A stretch of DNA of 59,261 nt, from the NCBI GenBank assembly GCA_035517655.1, contig DATIYJ010000036.1:1-59261 (forward strand), read 5' to 3'. The stretch's first letter is position 1. Each line of letters begins with the position of its first letter. Under the pieces are notes generated by a model. The model was not told the DNA's origin. It did no database searches and saw only the letters and a program-made list of their open reading frames with translations. This DNA is from Nitrospiria bacterium. GTDB lineage: Bacteria > Nitrospirota > Nitrospiria > JACQBZ01. A program made the translations under genes and the position numbers. This document shows positions 35,729 to 43,054 of this stretch, in pieces.

Positions 35729-36646
35729 ATGCGTTCTAAAGTCGTCTTTGCTGTTCTTCTTTTTCTCTTCAACGTTTACTCCGTATTCCTCGCATTTTCT
35801 CCTATCCAAGCCGAACCGCTTGTCGTGACGGATGATCTGGGCCGTTCGGTCCGGCTCGTGAAGTCCCCGGACCGGATTATTTCCTTGGCGCCCGCCCTGA
35901 CCGAGATTCTCTTTTCTCTCGGCCTCAAAGATCGAATCGTCGGTGTTACGGATTACTGCAACTACCCGCCGGAGGCCTTGTCCAAAGCCAAGGTGGGCGG
36001 GTTGAATGCGAACATCGAAAGAGTCCTTTCCTTAAAGCCGGACCTGGTGGTCGGCGTTGCAGGATCGTACCAACAAGATAATCTGACCCGGTTCGAGCGA
36101 TTTCATATTCCGTATTTTGTGGTCGATCCCTCTTCCTTGGAAAAAATTTTCGAAACGATCCTTGTTTTGGGCAGAATCGCCGACGCTCAGAAAACGGCCG
36201 AGGAAAAAGTTCGACAGCTTCGTGAACGGCTGAATTGGATTAGAAATGGAGTGCGGGCGGCTTCCTCGCCCCGCCTTCTCTACGTGGTGGATAAGGAACC
36301 CCTGATTTCAATCGGAAAAGGGAGCTACCTCAATGATCTGATCCGTGATGCGGGCGGCATCAACATCGCCGGGGGACTGAAGAAGGCCTACCCCATGCTC
36401 TCGATGGAATACGTGATTCAGCAGGACCCGCAGGTGATCATCCTGGCCATGGACGCCGATCGCCGACTGTCCGATCAAGAGAAGGGGTATTGGAGTCGAT
36501 GGTCTTCTCTGTCCGCCGTTCGGGACGGAAAAATTTACAAGGTCGATCGGGATCTTTTAAACCGACCGGGGCCGAGAATCATGGACGGGCTGGAAGAACT
36601 GGCCCGGCTGCTTCATCCGACCGTCGATTTTGAATCGGGGCGATGA
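35729..36646 (+). CDS. btuF: Cobalamin ABC transporter substrate-binding protein
   Basis: 305 aa, class III periplasmic binding protein. A signal peptide ends near FSPIQAEPL. The body has the family pattern VVTDDLGRSVRLVKSPDRIISLAPALTEILF, LGLKDRIVGVTDYCNYP, LKPDLVVG and the long backbone helix near residues 150-180. GKGSYLNDLIRDAGGINIAG marks the second lobe. It delivers B12 to the BtuCD permease in the inner membrane; siderophore proteins are related, but the cobalamin riboswitch upstream makes B12 the likely ligand. Its stop is separated by one base from the permease ATG. Confidence 0.92.
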   Translation: MRSKVVFAVLLFLFNVYSVFLAFSPIQAEPLVVTDDLGRSVRLVKSPDRIISLAPALTEILFSLGLKDRIVGVTDYCNYPPEALSKAKVGGLNANIERVLSLKPDLVVGVAGSYQQDNLTRFERFHIPYFVVDPSSLEKIFETILVLGRIADAQKTAEEKVRQLRERLNWIRNGVRAASSPRLLYVVDKEPLISIGKGSYLNDLIRDAGGINIAGGLKKAYPMLSMEYVIQQDPQVIILAMDADRRLSDQEKGYWSRWSSLSAVRDGKIYKVDRDLLNRPGPRIMDGLEELARLLHPTVDFESGR

Positions 36647-36647
36647 A

Positions 36648-37688
36648 ATGCTCACCTTCAAACGATGGCTATCCGTTCTTTCTCTCCTGGGGCTGGGATG
36701 GATGATCACGGTTCTGATCTGTCTTCTCCACGGTACGGAGCCGATTGCATTGGCGGAAGCCGTCCGGATTTTCGCCTCCCGACTTTCACCGGGATCGGGA
36801 GGCGCGGTGGACCCCGGCAAGGGCGCCATTCTCTTGGATGTCCGTCTGCCGCGCGTCTTGCTCGCCGGACTGGTGGGGGGGACGCTGGCGATGGTGGGAG
36901 TGACCCTTCAGGCCTTGCTTCGCAACCCTCTGGCCGATCCCTTTGTGATCGGCATCTCGAGCGGGACGGCCTTGGGCGTCGTCTGTTTTCTTTTGTCGGG
37001 TCTCAGCGTGACGTTCTGGGGAACGACGGCCTCGCCGCTCTTCGGTTTTACGGGCGGACTTCTGACGCTGTTTTTTCTCTATCGCCTGTCCCGCGTTCAC
37101 GGCCGGATTTTTGTTCAGACGCTCCTGCTGGGCGGGGTGATCATCAACGCCATGCTCTCGGCCGTGATCATGTTCATCACGTACATGGTGGACGCAGATA
37201 AAGTAATGGGGATCGTTTACTGGTTGATGGGGAATCTGGGATCTCTTGATTTCAAAGCGCTGGCCGTGGTGGCCTTGTACGCGCTGGCCGGCATGGTTGT
37301 GCTCTTCAAATCGGCCAGAGGGTTGAACCTGCTGGCTCTCGGGGATGAGACGGCGGTCACCCTCGGTCTGGATGCCGAGCGGACGAAGCGGGTCGCCTTT
37401 TTCGCTTCCGCTTTGTTGACGGGGGCCGTGGTGTCGGTCAGCGGGCTGATCAGCTTTGTCGGCATCATGATTCCGCATGTCCTTCGGATGGTGATCGGGC
37501 CGGATCATCGCTTGCTGCTTCCGGCCTCGGTTTTGGGGGGCGGGATTTTTCTAATGGCGGCGGATACGATCGCCCGCTCGCTGATCTCGCCGACCGAGAT
37601 TCCGGTCGGGGTGATTACGGCGCTCTGCGGCGGGCCTTTTTTCCTTTTCCTTCTCTGGAGGGGAAGATCGAGATATTGGAGCGCATGA
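36648..37688 (+). CDS. btuC: Cobalamin ABC transporter permease
   Basis: 346 aa from the ATG at 36648, preceded by GGGG and one base after the btuF stop. FecCD/BtuC family with about ten membrane segments. Hallmarks are DVRLPRVLLAGLVGGTLAMVG, LRNPLADPFVIGISSGTALG, LALGDETAVTLGLDAERTK and GLISFVGIMIPHVLRMVIGPDHR; the last is the cytoplasmic loop that contacts the ATPase. Two copies form the transmembrane channel. It overlaps btuD by 4 nt. Confidence 0.93.
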   Translation: MLTFKRWLSVLSLLGLGWMITVLICLLHGTEPIALAEAVRIFASRLSPGSGGAVDPGKGAILLDVRLPRVLLAGLVGGTLAMVGVTLQALLRNPLADPFVIGISSGTALGVVCFLLSGLSVTFWGTTASPLFGFTGGLLTLFFLYRLSRVHGRIFVQTLLLGGVIINAMLSAVIMFITYMVDADKVMGIVYWLMGNLGSLDFKALAVVALYALAGMVVLFKSARGLNLLALGDETAVTLGLDAERTKRVAFFASALLTGAVVSVSGLISFVGIMIPHVLRMVIGPDHRLLLPASVLGGGIFLMAADTIARSLISPTEIPVGVITALCGGPFFLFLLWRGRSRYWSA

Positions 37689-38536
37689 TTCAAGAAGGAG
37701 GTCACGACCCCGAGATGTCTTCCATGTATACATTAAAGGGGGTGGGTTTTCGGTACGAAACGGAGTGGGTCCTGAAGGACGTCGATCTGACGATCGAGCG
37801 TGGAGAAATCGTCGGTCTGATCGGCCCCAACGGCTCCGGAAAGACGACCCTGCTGAAGATTCTGGGACGGCATCAACGGCCGGCGGAGGGCGAGGTCCGG
37901 CTGGGGTCGGATGACCTCTCGACCGTTCCGCCCCGCGCGCTGGCCCGTCGGGTGAGCACGGTGCCTCAGGATCACTCCATCGCGTTTTCTTATACCGTTT
38001 TGGAGATAGTTTTGATGGGACGCTATCCCTATTTGAAAGGATGGGCCTTTGAGAGCGCGGAGGATCACCGCATCGCCCGGTCGGCGATGGAACGCATGGG
38101 CGTGGATTCATTCGCCCACCGGCTTTTCACCGACCTGTCGGGCGGGGAAAAACAACGCGTCATCATCGCCCGCGCCTTGGCCCAGCGGGCGGAAGTCCTT
38201 CTGTTGGATGAGCCGGCGACGTTTCTGGATCTTCACCATCAGGCCGGGATTTACGGGTTGCTTCGGGAACTGAATCGGGACGACGGAATTACGGTGGTGG
38301 TTGTCTCGCACGACCTGACCATGGCCGCCCAGCTTTGCCGGAGGTTGCTCCTTTTAAACAAGGGAAGAATCATTCGACTGGGAACGCCATCCGACGTGTT
38401 GACGGAACGGGTGATCGAAGAGGTCTATCGTTGCGGAACTCTGGTGGATGCGCACCCGACAACCGGTCGTCCGAGAGTCACCGTGATCCCGGATTGGAAA
38501 GAGGCACGAATTCCGCGGCCCCCTTCCATTGTATGA
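37685..38536 (+). CDS. btuD: Cobalamin ABC transporter ATP-binding protein
   Basis: 283 aa from the ATG at 37685, which overlaps the btuC stop (ATGA); the ATG at 37715 or 37724 is also possible because AGGAGGT lies 12 or more nt upstream of them. Walker A is GPNGSGKTT, the Q-loop is STVPQDHSIAF, the signature is LSGGEKQRV, Walker B is VLLLDEPATFLD, and the H-loop is VVVSHDLT. The FecE/BtuD subfamily has the VLEIVLMGRYPY stretch seen here. It powers B12 import and overlaps tonB by 4 nt. Confidence 0.94.
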   Translation: MIQEGGHDPEMSSMYTLKGVGFRYETEWVLKDVDLTIERGEIVGLIGPNGSGKTTLLKILGRHQRPAEGEVRLGSDDLSTVPPRALARRVSTVPQDHSIAFSYTVLEIVLMGRYPYLKGWAFESAEDHRIARSAMERMGVDSFAHRLFTDLSGGEKQRVIIARALAQRAEVLLLDEPATFLDLHHQAGIYGLLRELNRDDGITVVVVSHDLTMAAQLCRRLLLLNKGRIIRLGTPSDVLTERVIEEVYRCGTLVDAHPTTGRPRVTVIPDWKEARIPRPPSIV

Positions 38537-39255
38537 GAATGTTAAATCGAATTTCTTGGAAATTTGTTTCGGTTTCGGTCGGGTTTCATCTACTGATCGG
38601 CGGGCTGCTTTTCTGTTTTTTATTAAATCCTCCGCCGACTCGTCCGGCCGTTTCCGTGGTGCAGGTCCGCTTGGCGGATCCGATTGAAAACCGTCCGGCC
38701 AAAGCCAAGACCCTGCAACCGCTTGAAGGTCGACCCGTGTTGCCGACCGTTGTGCCGGTTCGACCGGAATCCTCCGTGCCGGGTGAGCCTGCAACCCCAG
38801 ACGGCTCGCACATGGAGAATCAAGCGACCGTATCGGAGACGGTCCCTGTGCCGATTGTGAAAACGCCGCCGGAAGAGCAGCGGCCGATCTCGAGCGGGTC
38901 ATCTTTGATTGAGAACGCGCAGGCCCGGATTGAGCCGACCGCGGAGGGGGGCCTAAGGTCCGATGAGTTATCGCGCTTCCTTCAAGACGTTCAAAATCGT
39001 TTGGAGGAGGCCAAACGATATCCGTGGCTGGCCAGGGTAGAAGGCCAAGAAGGAACGGTCCGCGTTCAATTCATGATCGATCCCGCAGGAAAAGCGCAGG
39101 ATATCCGGCTCCTCGAATCGTCTCGATCGAGCATTCTGGATGAAGAAGCCGTCGAAACCGTGAGGCGGGTGGGGCGTTTTTCTCATTGGCCCGTTTCATG
39201 GAATAAAAAGATTCAGGTTCAGGTGCCGCTGGTATTTCAACTGAATCAACCCTGA
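38533..39255 (+). CDS. tonB: TonB energy transducer
   Basis: 240 aa. An N-terminal membrane anchor (VSVGFHLLIGGLLFCFLL, about residues 14-31) is followed by a proline-rich periplasmic linker of about 110 residues. The C-terminal TonB box-binding domain starts near 150: RLEEAKRYPWLARVEGQEGTV, VQFMIDPAGKAQDIRLLESS and ILDEEAVETVRR. It transmits proton-motive force from ExbBD to the outer-membrane receptor. ExbB and ExbD are not in the window. It is the last gene of the first B12 transcription unit and lies directly upstream of the second riboswitch. Confidence 0.92.
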   Translation: MRMLNRISWKFVSVSVGFHLLIGGLLFCFLLNPPPTRPAVSVVQVRLADPIENRPAKAKTLQPLEGRPVLPTVVPVRPESSVPGEPATPDGSHMENQATVSETVPVPIVKTPPEEQRPISSGSSLIENAQARIEPTAEGGLRSDELSRFLQDVQNRLEEAKRYPWLARVEGQEGTVRVQFMIDPAGKAQDIRLLESSRSSILDEEAVETVRRVGRFSHWPVSWNKKIQVQVPLVFQLNQP

Positions 39256-39274
39256 ATGAGAACGAAAGGAGGCT

Positions 39275-39283
39275 TGTTATAAG
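39275..39283 (+). promoter_or_regulatory. Candidate extended -10 promoter for btuB
   Basis: TGT-TATAAG lies 12 nt before the first paired base of the second cobalamin aptamer. No good -35 box is present. If inactive, btuB would be read from the upstream operon. Confidence 0.35.
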
Positions 39284-39295
39284 ATTTAAAACGGT

Positions 39296-39494
39296 CGGAT
39301 GGATTCCGGGAACTCCGTGATTCCGAGCTTAGGCGAGGAAGAATCGGAGACGGGGCCGCCACTGTGAGCGGGGACGAATCCCCGGGTATGCCACTGTCTT
39401 GAGAACGGGTTGGGAGGGGACAACAGAAGCCCTTCCAAAGAGACGGGAAGGCGGGGAGGAGAACGATCCGCAAGTCAGGAGACCGATCCATCCG
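39296..39494 (+). promoter_or_regulatory. Cobalamin riboswitch 2
   Basis: A 9-bp P1 stem pairs CGGATGGAT (39296-39304) with ATCCATCCG (39486-39494). The core contains GCCGCCACTGTGAGCGGGGACGA, a second TGCCACTGTCTTGAGA segment and the 3' box AAGTCAGGAGACC. A GAAGG/CCTTCC-rich variable arm lies at about 39426-39455. It precedes the TonB-dependent receptor gene, whose AAGGAGG lies 31 nt downstream of the P1 stem. Confidence 0.93.
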
Positions 39495-39539
39495 ATATAA
39501 ACGCCACGCATTCTTTTCGCAACCGGAAGGAGGTGCAGG

Positions 39540-41591
39540 ATGAAATTTGTTTGTGCGGGAATCTTGACGGGGTTATTGTTGGGAACGGGTCTTACGGCGA
39601 CGGCGCAGGATGCCGCCGGCACGTTGGAATTGAACCCGGTCGTGGTCACGGCCACGCGGCAGGAAGAGAAGGTCCTCCAGGTTCCGTCCCACGTCACCGT
39701 GATCACGCAGGAGGACATCCGCGGGACGAACGCGACGAACGCCGGAGATCTGCTCAGGACCGAGGCCGGACTTTGGGTCGCCAACACCAGCGGGTCCGCG
39801 CCGTCCGGCATGATCATCGACGGACGAGGATTCAACAACGGCGGAGGCAACGGCGGACGGATACTCGTCCTGGTCGACGGCCGTCGCGCCAACTTGGTCG
39901 ACACCAGCAACCCGGACTGGGCCTCGATCCCGGTTGAGGCCATCGATCGGATCGAGATCGTCCGCGGCCCGTCCGCGTCGTTTTACGGAGACAACTCGAT
40001 CGCGGGCGTGATCAATATTATCACCAAAACCGGAGCGAAACAGGCTTATACGGACCTGTCGTATGAAAGCGGCAGCTATGACTTCTCAAAACGCAAGGCG
40101 GCTCTCTCCGAAACCTCGGGGGCCTTCGGTTACTATCTTTACGGCGGCTATGAAACAAGCGACGGTTACCGCGAGAACAGCGATTACCGGGCGTCGAATT
40201 ATATCGGAAACCTGAGTTATAAGATCAGCGATTTTTCGACGGTTCATTTGCGGTCCGCTTATATCAGCAATGATTATTTGTTGCCCGGCAGCCTCACGCA
40301 GGACGAGATCGATACGGTCGGCCGGCGCGGCTCGGTGACCCCTCTGGATCATGCGGGAACCAACCAGGGGCGGATCGATCTGGCGTTTGATTCGTATCTG
40401 GATCGGAATCAATGGATGGAGCTGACGGCCGGCCAAACCCTTCGCGGCGAGGGATCGCTGACGACCATTCCGAATTCGGGTTCGACCAATCTGGATGACG
40501 ACAGCCGGTCGGTGGCGCTCTCCGGAAAGTATCGAATCACCGGTCCGATTGCGGGGGGCGAAAATCGTTTCCTGTTGGGAACCGATCTGCTCAAGGAAGC
40601 CATCCGGGCGAAAAGCTTTAACGATTATCCCGATCCCAATTTCCCGTTCATCACGGTTGAAAATACGGATTACGGGCGCCGGTTGATCGGGGCGTACGCA
40701 AGCGAGGAGCTTCCGATTCTGTCCGCGCTGACCCTGAATGCGACCGGCCGGATGGACTGGTCCCGGTTTACGTTCTCGCAGGCGACGACGGACTTGACGG
40801 CCAGTGCGATGAGCGAAGCGTCCGGGAATCGGTCCTTTCGCGTGTGGAGCCCGACGGTCGGCCTGACCTACCTGACCTCGCCTTCCACGAGTCTGTTCGC
40901 GTCCTGGTCCAGAACCTTCCGCTTTCCAAACCGGGACGAACTGACCGGACTTTTCGGCGTGACGCCGGAACTCGATCCGGAGCGGGCGACCACGTACGAG
41001 GCGGGAGAAAAAATTCAGGCCGGATCGGCCTTCGAAGGGACCCTTTCCCTTTTCCGGACGGATGTAAAAAATGAAATTCTCTTTGTCCCTCCGGCGATCG
41101 GCGCTTCGGCATTCGGTGTAAATGAAAACGTTCCCGAGGTGAGGCATGAAGGAATCGAGGCCTCGGCCGCGGTCCGGCCCTCTCCGACGTTTCGCGTCAG
41201 AGGGAGCTACGCATTTACCCGGACCGAAATTCAACAGGGTCCGTTTGACGGGAGTCATCTGCCGATTACTCCGAGACACGCGGGTAGCGTCACGATGGAC
41301 TGGGGGCAGGATCAAGGCTCGATTCTCTCCGTGACGGGCCGATTCGTCGGAAATCGGATCCTCGCCAACGACCTGGCCAATCAGCAGGAGAAACTTCCGG
41401 CTTATTCGGTCTTGGACGCGAAGTACAGTTATCGGGCCGATTACGGCGAGGTTTTTTTCGGGATAAACAATTTTCTGAACCGTAAGTACGATGATTTCGG
41501 AGGGGTGGGAGGGTTTCCGTTCGGCAGCCGGATCGGGTTCAATCCGGCTCCGGAGCGAAACTACATCGGCGGAGCGACCATCCGATTTTAG
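39540..41591 (+). CDS. btuB: TonB-dependent outer-membrane receptor, probable B12 receptor
   Basis: 683 aa with GGAAGGAGG 6 nt before the ATG. A signal peptide ends near TATAQDAAG. The TonB box region reads NPVVVTATRQEEK, the plug domain carries VPSHVTVITQEDIRG, ILVLVDGRRANL and RIEIVRGPSASFYGDNSIAGVINIITK, and the 22-strand barrel ends GGATIRF with a C-terminal Phe. The preceding B12 riboswitch and the neighbouring btuFCD and tonB genes support cobalamin as substrate. It imports B12 across the outer membrane using TonB energy. Confidence 0.93.
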   Translation: MKFVCAGILTGLLLGTGLTATAQDAAGTLELNPVVVTATRQEEKVLQVPSHVTVITQEDIRGTNATNAGDLLRTEAGLWVANTSGSAPSGMIIDGRGFNNGGGNGGRILVLVDGRRANLVDTSNPDWASIPVEAIDRIEIVRGPSASFYGDNSIAGVINIITKTGAKQAYTDLSYESGSYDFSKRKAALSETSGAFGYYLYGGYETSDGYRENSDYRASNYIGNLSYKISDFSTVHLRSAYISNDYLLPGSLTQDEIDTVGRRGSVTPLDHAGTNQGRIDLAFDSYLDRNQWMELTAGQTLRGEGSLTTIPNSGSTNLDDDSRSVALSGKYRITGPIAGGENRFLLGTDLLKEAIRAKSFNDYPDPNFPFITVENTDYGRRLIGAYASEELPILSALTLNATGRMDWSRFTFSQATTDLTASAMSEASGNRSFRVWSPTVGLTYLTSPSTSLFASWSRTFRFPNRDELTGLFGVTPELDPERATTYEAGEKIQAGSAFEGTLSLFRTDVKNEILFVPPAIGASAFGVNENVPEVRHEGIEASAAVRPSPTFRVRGSYAFTRTEIQQGPFDGSHLPITPRHAGSVTMDWGQDQGSILSVTGRFVGNRILANDLANQQEKLPAYSVLDAKYSYRADYGEVFFGINNFLNRKYDDFGGVGGFPFGSRIGFNPAPERNYIGGATIRF

Positions 41592-41610
41592 CGAAGGAGG
41601 CGAAGGGGGA

Positions 41611-42213
41611 ATGATGAGAATCACACGGGTCTACACGCGGACCGGCGATAAGGGGAAAACACGTTTGGCCGGGGGACAGATGATCTCTAAGGATCATCTG
41701 CGCATCGAAGTTTATGGGACCGTGGATGAACTGAACTCCGCCGTCGGCGTCGTGCGGGCCTTCAACCGGCCGCGGATGAAGCGGCTTTCCCAGGCCCGGA
41801 AGCTTGAGACCGAACTCCACCGTATTCAAAACCGCCTCTTCGATATCGGAGGGCTGCTCGCGACACTGCCCCGGGATCAAAAGCGGTTCCGGAACATGCC
41901 CAAGATAACGTCCGACGAAGTGAGCCATCTCGAGAAGTTGATGGACGCCTGTCAGAGGGAACTAAAACCGCTGGAAGAGTTTATCTTGCCGGCCGGTGAT
42001 CCGGTCACGGCTTTTCTTCATCTGGCCCGGACGATCTGTCGTCGGGCCGAGCGGCTCTGCGTTCGGCTGGATGCCCGTGAAGGGGTGGCTCCGACGATCC
42101 TTCAATATCTGAATCGTTTGAGCGACGCCTTTTTTGTGCTGGCCCGTTGGATCGGCCGGGCGGGGGGGGAACGGGAGACGCTCTGGGAGCGCCCTTCCGC
42201 ATCGAAAGGGTGA
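41611..42213 (+). CDS. cobO: Cob(I)alamin adenosyltransferase (PduO type)
   Basis: 200 aa from the ATG at 41611 (a second ATG follows at once), behind AAGGAGG and GAAGGGGG. The PduO-type signature is clear: VYTRTGDKGKTRLAGG for ATP binding, IEVYGTVDELNSAVG, FILPAGDPVTAFLHLARTICRRAER, and LNRLSDAFFVLARW. It transfers the adenosyl group of ATP to cob(I)alamin to make the coenzyme form that also controls the riboswitches. It lies 19 nt after btuB and is probably co-transcribed. The function matches the operon; the symbol is shared loosely with the unrelated CobA/CobO fold, so pduO would be equally apt. Confidence 0.9.
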   Translation: MMRITRVYTRTGDKGKTRLAGGQMISKDHLRIEVYGTVDELNSAVGVVRAFNRPRMKRLSQARKLETELHRIQNRLFDIGGLLATLPRDQKRFRNMPKITSDEVSHLEKLMDACQRELKPLEEFILPAGDPVTAFLHLARTICRRAERLCVRLDAREGVAPTILQYLNRLSDAFFVLARWIGRAGGERETLWERPSASKG

Positions 42214-42247
42214 TCCTTTTCGGTTTTTTACATCGACCGGACAACTG

Positions 42248-42276
42248 TTGCAACGCGGACCCTGTTGCCGTATAAT
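42248..42276 (+). promoter_or_regulatory. Consensus promoter abutting the yacG start
   Basis: TTGCAA and a perfect TATAAT are separated by 17 nt. The -10 box ends at 42276 and the ATG is at 42283, six bases later, the same geometry as at ribE. There is no ribosome binding site. Confidence 0.72.
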
Positions 42277-42282
42277 TCTTCC

Positions 42283-42498
42283 ATGAAACTCCCATGCCCG
42301 ATCTGCCATAAATCGGTGGAATGGAGAAGCAATGCGTTTCGACCGTTTTGTTCCGAGCGCTGCCGAATGACCGATCTGGGAAACTGGGCGCTTGAAAAGT
42401 ATCGGATCAAGACCGAAAACAAAGCCGACGAACAGTCCGACCAACCCGCGCCGTCCGATACCGCCGATGCCGAAATTCATCACCGTCAAAAAAGCTGA
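42283..42498 (+). CDS. yacG: DNA gyrase inhibitor YacG (zinc-binding)
   Basis: 71 aa. The zinc site is [10 protein letters not shown] near the N-terminus and [16 protein letters not shown], the Cys4 pattern and DLxxW tail of YacG, which binds gyrase GyrB and blocks its DNA binding. The acidic C-terminal tail (ENKADEQSD) is usual. The ATG at 42283 begins with the conserved KLPCPIC. It has no Shine-Dalgarno and sits six bases behind TATAAT. Its last 32 nt overlap the start of the next gene. Confidence 0.92.
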   Translation: MKLPCPICHKSVEWRSNAFRPFCSERCRMTDLGNWALEKYRIKTENKADEQSDQPAPSDTADAEIHHRQKS

Positions 42499-42979
42499 GC
42501 AGGAGCACCGGCAGGCCGCCCGCTATCTGAAGAGCTCGCTGGTCTACTCGTCCGCGCTGATTGGACTGATCTCGCTGATCCTGGGCTACGGGAGCCTCCT
42601 CTATTTGATGTTCAAGGGCCGGCCCTTGACGGAACTTCTCATCGACAGTCTGATTCTGCTGTCGTCCGGTCTGGTTGTGGGACTTTTCCAGGCCGGCTAT
42701 CAACATTATCTTTACAATACGCATCCGGACTATTTTGCCGACCGCATGCGGCGGGCCGAGTTAAGGCTGTCCCGCCAACTCAAAAAGCTCGGGGATCCGA
42801 TTAAGGTCGAACATCCCGGGCGTTGGGCCGTGCCTTATCTGTATCTCATCGGCTGGCTTGCTTTCGCGGGCCTGATCGTCATCTACACCCCCAAATTAAA
42901 TGTGCTTTCGGTCGTCTTTCTCCCGATGGCGGGTTTCTTTAACGCGAGGTTTTTTTATCTGAAGCGGCTGATAAAGTAA
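42467..42979 (+). CDS. Membrane protein of unknown function
   Basis: About 170 aa from the ATG at 42467, whose product begins [21 protein letters not shown]. Upstream in-frame codons would lie deeper inside yacG. Four hydrophobic segments are visible ([72 protein letters not shown]). A basic loop with [20 protein letters not shown] lies between the second and third. I recognise no named family. It overlaps the end of yacG by 32 nt, so the pair is probably expressed together. Confidence 0.72.
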   Translation: MPKFITVKKAEQEHRQAARYLKSSLVYSSALIGLISLILGYGSLLYLMFKGRPLTELLIDSLILLSSGLVVGLFQAGYQHYLYNTHPDYFADRMRRAELRLSRQLKKLGDPIKVEHPGRWAVPYLYLIGWLAFAGLIVIYTPKLNVLSVVFLPMAGFFNARFFYLKRLIK

Positions 42980-43054
42980 TGGCCCCGCCGAATCGCGGCC
43001 TGTTCGTCTAGGGGAGAAGGCCCTTGCGAGCCGGCGGGTCCAGAGTCAGAGGAT

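Noticed and set aside
40086-41624. 512-residue open frame antisense to btuB
   Set aside because: Arg-rich, no motif, fully covered by a well-supported receptor gene; a GC-rich shadow frame.
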